Positions 52,199 to 60,491 of a DNA stretch of 64,000 nucleotides are shown here, piece by piece; the first letter of the stretch is position 1; each line of letters opens with the position of its first letter. The notes under the pieces were generated by a model. That model was given only the letters and a program-made list of their open reading frames with translations. It had not been told where the DNA came from and did not search any database. The DNA comes from Frigoribacterium faeni. GTDB lineage: Bacteria > Actinomycetota > Actinomycetes > Actinomycetales > Microbacteriaceae. A program made the position numbers and the translations under genes. The stretch covers positions 744,001 through 808,000 of the forward strand of contig NZ_JAAOYW010000002.1 in assembly GCF_011761235.1 (NCBI RefSeq), written 5' to 3'.

Positions 52199-52870
52199 TC
52201 AGTTCAGGATCATGGGGGCGGAGTCGGCGGACGTGACGTCGCCGACGCTGACGGTCAGACGGTAGGTGGCGCCCCCGCCCGGCACGGACTGACGCGAGTC
52301 GGCGTCGCAGGTGTCGGGGGTCGAGCGGGTGCGGTCCCAGGTGATCGCCGGGGTCGAGAGGGTCTTGCCGGCGGTGAGGGTCACGTCCTGGTCGGTGGGG
52401 TCGACCTGGCAGTCGGCGGACGACCACCACTGCTCCTCGCCGCTGGTGACGACGAGCTTCTGCTGGCCCGAGCCCAGGTTGACGACGCAGTCGGTCGAGC
52501 CGGTGTTGGTCACCGACATCGAGATCTGGGGCAGCTCGGTGGGCGCGAAGACCTGCTCGTCGACCACGGGGACGAGCTCGAGCGAGCCCGCCGCGCACCG
52601 TGCGCCGGCGGCGGCCGTGGCCTCGTCGCCGGGAGCGGCGGTCGCGTCGGCCGCGGGCGCCGTCGCGGCGGGGGTGGTCGCCGCGGGTGCCGGGTCGGCG
52701 GCCGGGGTGGTCGTGGCCGCCGCATCGGGCTCGTCGCCCGAGGCCCCGGGCCTCACCACGATGAGCACCACGACGACGACGGCGACGACCAGGCCGAGGA
52801 GCACGAGGGCCCGGCGACGCCAGTACACCGAGGGCGGCTGCGGCCCGGTCGGATTCGTGAACGTCGACAT
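52199..52870 (-). CDS. membrane-anchored protein with extracellular Ig-like domain
   Basis: A 223-residue protein: a short cytoplasmic part (FTNPTGPQPPSVYWRRRA), a transmembrane helix (VLLGLVVAVVVVVLIVV), a 50-residue Ala/Thr/Pro linker, and an outer beta domain with the paired strands QISMSVTNTGSTDCVVNLGS and YRLTVSVGDVTS. Four cysteines (CAAG, DCVV, DCQV, TCDA) could form two disulphides. Orthologues commonly neighbour housekeeping genes in this family. Function unknown; ends 3 bases before the SseB-like gene. Confidence 0.65.
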   Translation of the reverse strand: MSTFTNPTGPQPPSVYWRRRALVLLGLVVAVVVVVLIVVRPGASGDEPDAAATTTPAADPAPAATTPAATAPAADATAAPGDEATAAAGARCAAGSLELVPVVDEQVFAPTELPQISMSVTNTGSTDCVVNLGSGQQKLVVTSGEEQWWSSADCQVDPTDQDVTLTAGKTLSTPAITWDRTRSTPDTCDADSRQSVPGGGATYRLTVSVGDVTSADSAPMILN

Positions 52871-53037
52871 GCGCACAGGTTAAGTGCTGGCCACCGCCCT
52901 GCCCTGGACGCTGGCGGCGTGTGCGCCTGAGAAGTTCCGACGAGCACGAGGAGGCGCGGGTGCAGACCGCAGGACCGGCCGACGCGCCCTGTCCCCACCT
53001 CCCGGCCCGCGCCTCCTCGGCTACGCCGACGCGGCGG

Positions 53038-53574
53038 CTACGCCGTGAGCGGCGGCAGCGCCTTGAGCATCCGCGAGTTGCCGAGCGTGTTCGGCTTCAC
53101 CCGCGCCAGGTCGAGGAACTCGGCCACGCCCTCGTCGGTCGAGCGGACCAGCTCGGCGTAGACCTCGGGCGGCACGAGCCCCTCGTCGCCGACGTTGAGG
53201 TACTCGTGCTTCTCGAAGAAGTCGACCTCGAAGGTGAGGCAGAACAGGCGGCCGATCTCGAGCCGACGGGCGGCGCCCTCCAGCGAGTCGAGGAGGCGGT
53301 GGCCGACTCCCTTGCGGATCCACGCGGGGTCGAGGGCGAGGGTGCGGATCTCGGCGAGGTCGTCCCACATGACGTGGAGCGCCCCGCACCCGACGGGGAC
53401 GCCGTCGGGACCGACGGCGATCTGGAACTCCTGCACGTCGCCGTAGAGCGTGACGAGGTCCTTGCCGAGCAGGATGCGCTTCTGCACGAAGGGCTCGCAG
53501 AGCCGCTGGATGTGCGGCACGTCGCTGACGACGGCGTCGCGGACGGTGATGCCGTGCTGGTCCGCTGAGGTCAT
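53038..53574 (-). CDS. argA: amino-acid N-acetyltransferase (actinobacterial ArgA-type)
   Basis: A 178-residue GNAT enzyme. ITVRDAVVSDVPHIQRLCEP opens the fold, and the acetyl-CoA loop is PAWIRKGVGHRLLDSLEGAA, in which R/K-x-G-V-G fits the Q/R-x-x-G-x-G/A motif. IRTLALDPAW and FFEKHEYLNVGDEGLVPPEV match the single-domain N-acetylglutamate synthases of actinobacteria (Rv2747 type). It would form N-acetylglutamate, the first step of arginine synthesis. Gene order beside clpC and radA is also usual. The acceptor amino acid is inferred from family resemblance. Confidence 0.75.
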   Translation of the reverse strand: MTSADQHGITVRDAVVSDVPHIQRLCEPFVQKRILLGKDLVTLYGDVQEFQIAVGPDGVPVGCGALHVMWDDLAEIRTLALDPAWIRKGVGHRLLDSLEGAARRLEIGRLFCLTFEVDFFEKHEYLNVGDEGLVPPEVYAELVRSTDEGVAEFLDLARVKPNTLGNSRMLKALPPLTA

Positions 53575-53764
53575 CCCCCGAGCCTACCCAGCCGGGCCGC
53601 ACCCGCGGCGGGGTGCCTGCCCGGCCGACCCGCGCCTCCTTCGGTCGTGGCTCGCTCGGGGTCCCAGCAGCACAACCCGGCCCCCACACGCACCAGAGGG
53701 CGGCCCGGCCTCTCGGCCGGACCGCCCTCTCGGCGGATCACGCAGGTGCGAGCGCTCGCGCCGC

Positions 53765-56254
53765 CTAGCTCTCGATCTCGGGCACGTCGCCCACGAGCAC
53801 CTCGTCGCGGCCCGGCTGGCGGGTCGTGGCGAAGGTGAACTCGCCGTCGACGTAGTCGACGACCACGTGGTCGCCGGCCGTGAGGTCGCCGGTCAGGATG
53901 CGCTCGGACAGGCGGTCCTCCACCTCGTGCTGGATCGCACGACGCAGGGGGCGGGCGCCCAGGGCCGGGTCGAACCCGACCTTGATGAGCTGCTCCTTGG
54001 CGGGGACGGTCAGCATCGCGGTCATGTCGCGGTCGAGCAGGCGCTCGCTCAGTCGCTTCACGAACAGGTCGACGATCTGCAGCAGCTCGGGGCCCGACAG
54101 CTGCGGGAACACGATGGTGTCGTCCACGCGGTTGAGGAACTCGGGCTTGAAGTGCTTCTTGAGCTCTTCGTTGACCTTGGCACGCATGCGGTCGTAGCCG
54201 GTCGCGGTGTCGCCCTCGATCTGGAACCCGACGGGACCGCCGGCGATGCCCTTCGACCCCAAGTTGGTCGTCATGATGATGACCGTGTTCTTGAAGTCGA
54301 CGACACGGCCCTGACCGTCGGTCAGGCGCCCCTCCTCGAGCACCTGCAGCAGCGAGTTGAAGATGTCGGGGTGGGCCTTCTCGATCTCGTCGAAGAGCAC
54401 GACCGAGAACGGCTTGCGGCGCACCTTCTCGGTGAGCTGGCCGCCCTCCTCGAAGCCGACGAACCCGGGAGGGGCACCGAAGAGGCGCGAGACCGTGTGC
54501 TTCTCGCCGAACTCCGACATGTCGAGGCTGATCAGCGCGCCCTCGTCGTCGAAGAGGAACTCGGCGAGCGCCTTGGCCAGCTCGGTCTTGCCGACGCCCG
54601 TGGGGCCGGCGAAGATGAACGACCCGGAGGGGCGGTTCGGGTCCTTGAGGCCGGCGCGCGTGCGACGGATGGTCTTTGACAGGGCCGCGATGGCTTCTTC
54701 CTGGCCGATGACGCGCTGGTGCAGGGCCTGCTCCATGAAGACGAGACGCGAGGTCTCCTCCTCGGTGAGCTTGAAGACGGGGATGCCCGTCGCCTGGGCC
54801 AGCACCTCGGCGATGATGCCCTCGTCGACGGTGCCGCCGGCGCCGGCCTCGCCCGAGCGCCACTGCTTCTCGAGGCGGAGGCGCTCACCGAGCAGCTTCT
54901 TCTCCTCGTCGCGCAGCGAGGCGGCCTTCTCGAAGTCCTGATCTTCGATGGCGCCCTCCTTCTGGGCGCGCACCCCGGCGATGCGCTCGTCGAACTCGCG
55001 CAGCTCCGGCGGCGCCGACAGGATCGACAGGCGCAGGCGGGCGCCGGCCTCGTCGATCAGGTCGATGGCCTTGTCGGGCAGGAACCGGTCGCTGACGTAG
55101 CGGTCGGCCAGGTTCGCGGCCGACACGATGGCGCCGTCGGTGATCGAGACCTTGTGGAACGCCTCGTACTTGTCGCGCAGCCCCTTGAGGATGTTGATCG
55201 TGTGCGGCAGCGACGGCTCGTTGACCTGCACCGACTGGAAGCGTCGCTCGAGGGCGGCGTCCTTCTCGAAGTGCTTGCGGTACTCGTCGAGCGTCGTGGC
55301 GCCGATGGTCTGCAGCTCGCCGCGGGCCAGCAGCGGCTTGAGGATCGACGCGGCGTCGATGGCGCCCTCGGCGGCCCCGGCGCCCACCAGCGTGTGGATC
55401 TCGTCGATGAAGACGATGATGTCGCCGCGGGTGCGGATCTCCTTGGTGACCTTCTTCAGGCGCTCCTCGAAGTCGCCGCGGTAGCGGCTGCCGGCGATGA
55501 GCGAGCCGAGGTCGAGCGAGTAGAGCTGCTTGTCCTTCAGCGTCTCGGGCACCTCGCCCTTGACGATGGCCTGGGCGAGGCCCTCGACGACGGCGGTCTT
55601 GCCGACGCCGGGCTCGCCGATCAGCACGGGGTTGTTCTTCGAGCGGCGGGAGAGGATCTGCATGACCCGCTCCATCTCCTTCTCGCGGCCGATGACCGGG
55701 TCGAGCTTGTTGTCGCGCGCGGCCTGCGTCAGGTTGCGCCCGAACTGGTCGAGCACCTGGCTGCCGCCCTGCGCGCCCTGCTGCTGCTCGCCTCCGACGG
55801 CCACCGCCTCCTTGCCCTGGTAGCCCGAGAGCAGCTGGATGACCTGCTGGCGGACGCGGTTGAGGTCGGCGCCGAGCTTCACGAGCACCTGGGCGGCGAC
55901 GCCCTCGCCCTCGCGGATCAGGCCGAGCAGGATGTGCTCGGTGCCGATGTAGTTGTGGCCGAGCTGCAGCGCCTCGCGGAGGCTCAGCTCGAGGACCTTC
56001 TTCGCACGCGGCGTGAAGGGGATGTGGCCCGTGGGCTGCTGCTGGCCCTGGCCGATGATGTCCTGGACCTGCTCGCGGACGGCGTCGAGCGAGATGCCCA
56101 GAGACTCGAGGGCCTTGGCGGCGACGCCCTCGCCCTCGTGGATCAGCCCGAGCAGGATGTGCTCGGTGCCGATGTAGTTGTGGTTGAGCATCTTCGCCTC
56201 TTCTTGGGCGAGGACGACGACGCGACGGGCACGGTCGGTGAATCTCTCGAACAT
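53765..56254 (-). CDS. clpC: ATP-dependent Clp protease ATP-binding subunit ClpC
   Basis: An 829-residue class I Hsp100. Two Clp_N repeats ([20 protein letters not shown], then [20 protein letters not shown], repeated as [13 protein letters not shown]) precede the first AAA domain ([19 protein letters not shown]). A UVR-type middle segment follows ([20 protein letters not shown]), then the second AAA domain ([20 protein letters not shown]) and the D2 C-terminal domain. It unfolds substrates for ClpP. The ATG at 56254 starts the family sequence. A ClgR-like box lies ~120 bases upstream. Length is normal. Confidence 0.96.
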   Translation of the reverse strand: MFERFTDRARRVVVLAQEEAKMLNHNYIGTEHILLGLIHEGEGVAAKALESLGISLDAVREQVQDIIGQGQQQPTGHIPFTPRAKKVLELSLREALQLGHNYIGTEHILLGLIREGEGVAAQVLVKLGADLNRVRQQVIQLLSGYQGKEAVAVGGEQQQGAQGGSQVLDQFGRNLTQAARDNKLDPVIGREKEMERVMQILSRRSKNNPVLIGEPGVGKTAVVEGLAQAIVKGEVPETLKDKQLYSLDLGSLIAGSRYRGDFEERLKKVTKEIRTRGDIIVFIDEIHTLVGAGAAEGAIDAASILKPLLARGELQTIGATTLDEYRKHFEKDAALERRFQSVQVNEPSLPHTINILKGLRDKYEAFHKVSITDGAIVSAANLADRYVSDRFLPDKAIDLIDEAGARLRLSILSAPPELREFDERIAGVRAQKEGAIEDQDFEKAASLRDEEKKLLGERLRLEKQWRSGEAGAGGTVDEGIIAEVLAQATGIPVFKLTEEETSRLVFMEQALHQRVIGQEEAIAALSKTIRRTRAGLKDPNRPSGSFIFAGPTGVGKTELAKALAEFLFDDEGALISLDMSEFGEKHTVSRLFGAPPGFVGFEEGGQLTEKVRRKPFSVVLFDEIEKAHPDIFNSLLQVLEEGRLTDGQGRVVDFKNTVIIMTTNLGSKGIAGGPVGFQIEGDTATGYDRMRAKVNEELKKHFKPEFLNRVDDTIVFPQLSGPELLQIVDLFVKRLSERLLDRDMTAMLTVPAKEQLIKVGFDPALGARPLRRAIQHEVEDRLSERILTGDLTAGDHVVVDYVDGEFTFATTRQPGRDEVLVGDVPEIES

Positions 56255-56370
56255 CTCTTGACTCCCTCGGTGGCGGGGTGGTTGAGCCACCTGTACGCGG
56301 TCGGTGCCTGGCGGCGGCACCGGTCTACGAGAGAGCGTAACCAGCGCCTCCCCCGCAGGTCATCCCTGTT

Positions 56371-56381
56371 CGCTGGGGGCG
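56371..56381. promoter_or_regulatory. candidate ClgR box upstream of clpC
   Basis: CGCTGGGGGCG (within GTTCGCTGGGGGCGTGAC) fits the ClgR pattern CGC-N5-GCG found upstream of actinobacterial clp genes, with one departure from the fuller consensus. It sits 117 bases before the clpC start. Confidence 0.4.
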
Positions 56382-56407
56382 TGACACCCTGTGAACCAGG
56401 GGTACGA

Positions 56408-56489
56408 CGAGGAGGCGCGGGCCGGGTCGGGCAGGCCCCGCCGAGGAGGCGCGGGCCGGGTCGGGCGGGCCCGGTCGAGGAGGCGCGGG
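56408..56489. repeat. three copies of CGAGGAGGCGCGGG between clpC and NAD kinase
   Basis: Identical 14-base copies at 56408-56421, 56442-56455 and 56476-56489, spaced exactly 34 bases. Each is followed by CCGGGTCGG. Related copies occur at many other gene borders in the window. Confidence 0.85.
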
Positions 56490-56540
56490 CCGGGTCGGCA
56501 GCGTCAGCCGGGCGACAGCGCGGCGGGCTAGCCTCCCCTC

Positions 56541-57512
56541 ATGGGCAGCATCGTCGTCGGTCTCGTGCCGCACCCCACCAAGTCGGTCCGCGACTCCGTC
56601 GACATCCTCTGTGCGTGGAAGGCGCGGGGCGACGAGGCAGGCGGCCACGTCCGGCTGGTCGCGCAGGAGGCGGACGCCTCCCGCGTGCAGGGCGGGGTCG
56701 ACATCGTCGGCGAGGCCGAGTTCCGCGACACCGTCGACGTCGTGGTCGCCCTCGGCGGCGACGGCACGATGCTCGGCGCGATGCGGCTCGTCGCCGAGCG
56801 CCCGGTGCCGGTGCTCGGGGTCAACTACGGCAACGTGGGGTTCCTCGTCGAGGTCGAGCCGCACGAGCTGCCGGCGGCCCTCGAGCGGCTCGCCGCCGAC
56901 GACTTCTCGCTCGAGCCGCACCACGCCGTCGAGGTCGTGCACACCGCCGCCGGCCTCGAGAACCGGTTCCTCGCGTTCAACGACGTCTCGATGGCGCGCC
57001 GGCCGGGCGAGGGCGTGGTCACCGCCGACCTCGTGCTCGACGGCACCCCCTACGGCTACTACAAGGCCGACGCCGTCGTCGTCTCGACGAGCGCCGGCTC
57101 CACCGCCTACAACTACGCGGCGGGCGGGCCGATCCTCTCGCCCGCGGTGGCCGCCACCCTGATCACGCCGGTGGCGCCCATGTCGGGCATCGACCGCTCG
57201 GTCGTGCTCGGGCCGCTCGAGCGGCTGCGGTTCCAGATCGGCAGCGGAACGCACTCGGCGGCGCTCGAGGTCGACGGCCGGGTCGTCGCCGACGTCAGCG
57301 ACGGCTGCGTCGTGTCGATGTCGCTGCGGCCCGACGCCGGCCAGGTGATCCGGCTCGACGCGGGCCGCCACGCCACCAAGGGCCGGCTCAAGCTCAGCCT
57401 GCTCGACCTGCCGCTGCGCGAGGACCAGCTGCTCGAGCTCGTCCCGAGCGACGTGCGCGCCCGGGTCAAGGCCCGCACGGCGCACCGCCGCGCGGCCGCC
57501 ACCCCCGACTGA
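56541..57512 (+). CDS. NAD(+) kinase
   Basis: A 323-residue NAD kinase. The GGDGT motif lies in VVALGGDGTMLGA (residues ~70-82) and the substrate motif in GVNYGNVGFLVEVEP, followed by the catalytic-site NDV and the Gly-rich STSAGSTAYNYAAGGPILSP. It phosphorylates NAD (perhaps NADH) with ATP or polyphosphate to make NADP. Transcribed divergently from clpC across a region with three copies of the GAGGAGGCGCGGG motif. Start ATG 56541. Length is normal for actinobacterial enzymes. Confidence 0.93.
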   Translation: MGSIVVGLVPHPTKSVRDSVDILCAWKARGDEAGGHVRLVAQEADASRVQGGVDIVGEAEFRDTVDVVVALGGDGTMLGAMRLVAERPVPVLGVNYGNVGFLVEVEPHELPAALERLAADDFSLEPHHAVEVVHTAAGLENRFLAFNDVSMARRPGEGVVTADLVLDGTPYGYYKADAVVVSTSAGSTAYNYAAGGPILSPAVAATLITPVAPMSGIDRSVVLGPLERLRFQIGSGTHSAALEVDGRVVADVSDGCVVSMSLRPDAGQVIRLDAGRHATKGRLKLSLLDLPLREDQLLELVPSDVRARVKARTAHRRAAATPD

Positions 57513-57536
57513 CCCCTGCCCCTGCCCTGCCGCGCG

Positions 57537-57600
57537 CCCGTGAGCCGTCACGAATGGTCCTTCATCCGCCGCTGAACAACCATTCGTGACGGTTCACGGG
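57537..57600. repeat. palindromic repeat family, copy 2 (best preserved)
   Basis: Arms at 57537-57557 and 57580-57600 match at 20 of 21 positions (GTGAGCCGTCACGAATGG with its complement) around a 22-base loop. It lies between the NAD kinase stop and the endonuclease-like gene. Confidence 0.8.
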
Positions 57601-57710
57601 TCTCGGGCCAGTGGCTTTGGCACCTCCCCAGGTCCGAGGGCGGCGGTGTCTGTCCACAGGTGGCACTCGCGCGGGGTGCCGGTCGAGCCCGCCGGCCAGA
57701 TGATCGGCTC

Positions 57711-58628
57711 ATGCCTCGAGTCCCCTTGCCTCCCCCGGTGGCCGGCCGGCCCTTCTCGACGAGCCACGCTCGGCAGCTGGGGCTGGGCACGGGCCGCCTG
57801 AAGGGGCCCGACCTGGCGACGCCGTTCCACGGCGTGCGCATCCCGGCCGCGCAGTCCGTGCTCGACGTCCGCTCGCGCGCCCGGGCGCTCGCCCCGCTCC
57901 TCCGCGACGGCTGGTGCTTCACGCATCTGACCGCCGTGTCGCTCTGGGGTCTGCCGCTGGCGCTCTCGAGGTCGGGCGGAGCGGTGTCGGCGCTCCACGT
58001 CGGGGTCGTGGGTGGTCGCGCCCCGCGCCGACCGGGCGTCGTCGGTCACGACCTGGCTCCCGGGGTCGACATCAGGAGCGTCGACGGGCTCCCCGTGGTC
58101 AGCCCGCTCACGGCGTGGTGCCAGAGCGCCGCGCTCCTGGCGCTCGACGATCTCATCGCCGTCGGCGATGCCCTCGCGGGCACGTGGTCAGAGCACCCCG
58201 AGGCCGCGCGGCGACCGATGGAGGCGCTCACCGAGGCCGTCCGCAGCCGTGCCGGGACGCGAGGAGCCGCACGTCTGCGCGAGGCCCTCGGACTCGTGCG
58301 CCCCGGCGTCGAGTCGCCCAAGGAGACGGAGCTGCGCCTCCTCCTGCACCGGGCGGGCCTGCCCGAGCCCGAGATCAACACGAAGCGGTACGACCTCCGA
58401 GGCCGGTACCTCGGCAAGCCGGACCTGAGCTGGCCGGACCGACTGGTGTCGCTCGAGTACGAGGGCGACGAGCACCGACGTGACCCGCGACGGTGGCGCA
58501 GCGACATCGCACGAGCCGAGCGGTTCGCCGACGCGGGATGGCGGATGGTGCGCGCGACGCACGACGACCTCCGAGGCCGAGGCGCTGCGCGCCTCCTCAC
58601 CCGCCTCCGGACCCTCCTCGACCCGTGA
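57711..58628 (+). CDS. endonuclease-domain (DUF559/AbiEi-like) protein
   Basis: A 305-residue protein of a type common in actinobacteria. The first half (FSTSHARQLGLGTGRLKGPD, then CFTHLTAVSLWGLPL) resembles the AbiEi-type winged helix. The C-terminal part has a Vsr/DUF559-like nuclease core: SPKETELRLLLHRAGLPEPE, YLGKPDLSWPDRLVSLEYEG (Asp, Glu), and WRSDIARAERFADAGWRMVR. It could be a restriction-type or DNA-processing enzyme. Notable context: it is bracketed by two copies of one palindromic repeat, and its stop codon lies in one arm. Start ATG 57711. Confidence 0.7.
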   Translation: MPRVPLPPPVAGRPFSTSHARQLGLGTGRLKGPDLATPFHGVRIPAAQSVLDVRSRARALAPLLRDGWCFTHLTAVSLWGLPLALSRSGGAVSALHVGVVGGRAPRRPGVVGHDLAPGVDIRSVDGLPVVSPLTAWCQSAALLALDDLIAVGDALAGTWSEHPEAARRPMEALTEAVRSRAGTRGAARLREALGLVRPGVESPKETELRLLLHRAGLPEPEINTKRYDLRGRYLGKPDLSWPDRLVSLEYEGDEHRRDPRRWRSDIARAERFADAGWRMVRATHDDLRGRGAARLLTRLRTLLDP

Positions 58629-58687
58629 GACGACGAGAACGGCTGTTCACGAGGCCAGGAGCAGCCATTCGTGACGGCTCGCGAGGG
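58624..58687. repeat. palindromic repeat family, copy 3 (degraded left arm)
   Basis: The right arm (AGCCATTCGTGACGGCTC, 58662-58680, plus flank) is close to the family consensus. The left arm contains the stop region of the endonuclease-like gene and has several mismatches. Orientation and loop size match copies 1 and 2. Confidence 0.55.
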
Positions 58688-58749
58688 GGGACCAGAGAGG
58701 GCCGCCTCCCCGGGAAGGGGGAGGCGGCCCTCAGGCTGCAGGGACGGGC

Positions 58750-59775
58750 CTACTGCAGGTAGAGCTGCAGGTCCTGGCTGACGGCCTTCGCGAACATGCG
58801 GAGGCGGGCACGGCTCTCGACGCGCGAGACGGCCTGGCGCGAGCTGTGCACGCGCTTGCTGATCTCGTCGAGGGTCATGGGCTGGTCGTCGTCCAGGCCG
58901 AAGCGCATGCGGATGACGCGAGCCTCGTCCTCGGGCAGGGTCGCCACGAGGGCGTGCATGTCGCGGTTCAGCAGCGAGTTCTCGGTGGCCGCCGTCGGGG
59001 ACGGGGTCTCCTCGTCCTCGATGAAGTCGCCGAGCTCGCTGTCCTCGGCGTCGCCGACGACGGTGTGGATCGAGACGGGCTCGTGCGAGCGCGACTTGAG
59101 CTCGACGAGGTCGGCGACCTCCATGGCGACCTCCTCGGCCACCTCCTCGACGGTGGGCGCACGGCCCAGGTCGACGGTGAGGTCGCGCTCGGCCCGCGAG
59201 ATGCGGTTGATGCGCTCCACCGTGTGCACGGGGATGCGGATGGCGCGCGCCTTGTCGGCGAGGCCGCGGGCGATGGCCTGACGGATCCACCAGGTGGCGT
59301 ACGTCGAGAACTTGTAGCCCTGCGTGTAGTCGAACTTCTCGACGGCGCGGACGAGACCGAGGTTGCCCTCCTGGATGACGTCCATGAAGGGGAGGCCGCG
59401 CTGCGTGTAGCGCTTCGCGATGCTCACGACGAGGCGGAGGTTCGCGGTGATCATGCGGTCCTTCGCACGCTCGCCGTCGTGCTGCAGCCAGCGGAGGTCG
59501 CGCAGCATCTCGGCGTGCGCCTTCGTGCGGTTCTTCTTGACGGCGTCGGCGGCCTGGAGCTCCTTGAGCTTCTCGCCGGCGAAGAGGCCGACCTCGATGC
59601 GGCGGGCGATCTCGGTCTCCTCCTGCGCGTCGAGGAGGGGCATGCGACCGATGTGGCGGAGGTAGTCGCCGACCTGGTCGGTGGATGCTCCACGGACCTG
59701 GGACAGGACCTCGACCTCGGGCTCGTCGGTGGTGTCTGTGGTGGTGTTGCGCGTGGTGACGGACGTGATCGTCAT
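58750..59775 (-). CDS. RNA polymerase sigma-70 factor (SigB/SigA type)
   Basis: A 341-residue sigma factor. Region 1.2 is STDQVGDYLRHIGRMPLL; region 2 is MITANLRLVVSIAKRYTQRG, then IQEGNLGLVRAVEKFDYTQG, YKFSTYATWWIRQA; region 3 follows. Region 4 is LPEDEARVIRMRFGLDDDQP, then MTLDEISKRVHSSRQAVSRV. The lack of a long region 1.1 fits a secondary (group 2, SigB/HrdA-like) factor, but it may serve as the primary factor. ATG 59775 follows GGGAGAGAACG. The region upstream holds three GGGGTACAG boxes. Confidence 0.9.
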   Translation of the reverse strand: MTITSVTTRNTTTDTTDEPEVEVLSQVRGASTDQVGDYLRHIGRMPLLDAQEETEIARRIEVGLFAGEKLKELQAADAVKKNRTKAHAEMLRDLRWLQHDGERAKDRMITANLRLVVSIAKRYTQRGLPFMDVIQEGNLGLVRAVEKFDYTQGYKFSTYATWWIRQAIARGLADKARAIRIPVHTVERINRISRAERDLTVDLGRAPTVEEVAEEVAMEVADLVELKSRSHEPVSIHTVVGDAEDSELGDFIEDEETPSPTAATENSLLNRDMHALVATLPEDEARVIRMRFGLDDDQPMTLDEISKRVHSSRQAVSRVESRARLRMFAKAVSQDLQLYLQ

Positions 59776-60190
59776 CGTTCTCTCCCTGCTCGAGGTCTGA
59801 CTGGTGTCATGTCGAATAGTTCGTGAAGCTCTTCGGCGTTGATACGAGTGTGGCGGTCGGGAGGGGTCGAGCACGAGCCGCTCCGGCCCATCGAAAGGCA
59901 GTTGTGTGCGTGCGCACAGGGTTTCGAGCCATTCGGGGGACGAAGACGGCCCAGCTTTGACGCGCGTCGTCATCGGGTGTAGGGCGCACATCGGCCCGAC
60001 GGGGTACAGTGCACGCCTTCCGGCTCAGGTAGGCGCGCGGGCCGGGGTACAGCGCGGTCCCGGGCGCCCACAGAGCGCCCGAACCGGGGTACAGCGAACG
60101 CCCGCCGACAGTGTCGACGGGCGTCGGGGACGTGCAGGAGGCGCGGGTCGCGTCAGGAGGCGCGGGTCACGTCACCGGGCGCATGCGGCC
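59776..60190. other. long intergenic region upstream of the sigma gene
   Basis: No coding sequence recognised. It holds the sigma gene's promoter region, the three GGGGTACAG boxes (60001-60095), and two copies of AGGAGGCGCGGGTC (60136 and 60155). A third copy at 60193 overlaps the following gene's stop codon. Confidence 0.55.
60001..60095. promoter_or_regulatory. three evenly spaced GGGGTACAG boxes
   Basis: GGGGTACAGT at 60001-60010, GGGGTACAGC at 60044-60053 and at 60086-60095, spaced 43 and 42 bases apart, about four helical turns. Copies 1 and 3 also share the following GNNCGCC. They lie about 225-320 bases upstream of the sigma gene and downstream of the small membrane-protein gene. Could be binding sites for one regulator. 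Confidence 0.55.
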
Positions 60191-60391
60191 TCAGGAGGCG
60201 CGGGTCGCCTCGGCGCCGGTGCGCTCGAGGGCCTCGGCCCGGGCGCGCTCCTCGGCCTCGATCTTCGCGTAGGCGGAGCGCTCGGTCCGGTCGGCCCGCA
60301 GCAGCGAGCGGACGACGAACCAGAAGATCAGGCCGACGACGATCGTCGGCGTGACGGCGAAGATCGCGGCTCCTAGGAAGGTCTCGGGCAT
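60191..60391 (-). CDS. small one-helix membrane protein
   Basis: A 66-residue protein: MPETFLGAAIFAVTPTIVVG, then LIFWFVVRSLLRADRTERSA, i.e. an N-out helix and a charged cytoplasmic tail with a predicted coiled coil (KIEAEERARAEALERTGAEA). It follows lysS by 100 bases on the same strand and is probably conserved in the family; such proteins are often annotated hypothetical. Its stop codon overlaps the dispersed GAGGCGCGGGTC motif. Confidence 0.75.
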   Translation of the reverse strand: MPETFLGAAIFAVTPTIVVGLIFWFVVRSLLRADRTERSAYAKIEAEERARAEALERTGAEATRAS

Positions 60392-60491
60392 GCCTCGATG
60401 GTAAGCGCTCCGAGCCGGGACGCGGCTGCGGGTTCGTCGAGACCGAACGACCTGCCCGGGCGACCGGACCGCAGCCGGCGACCCGCGCCTC

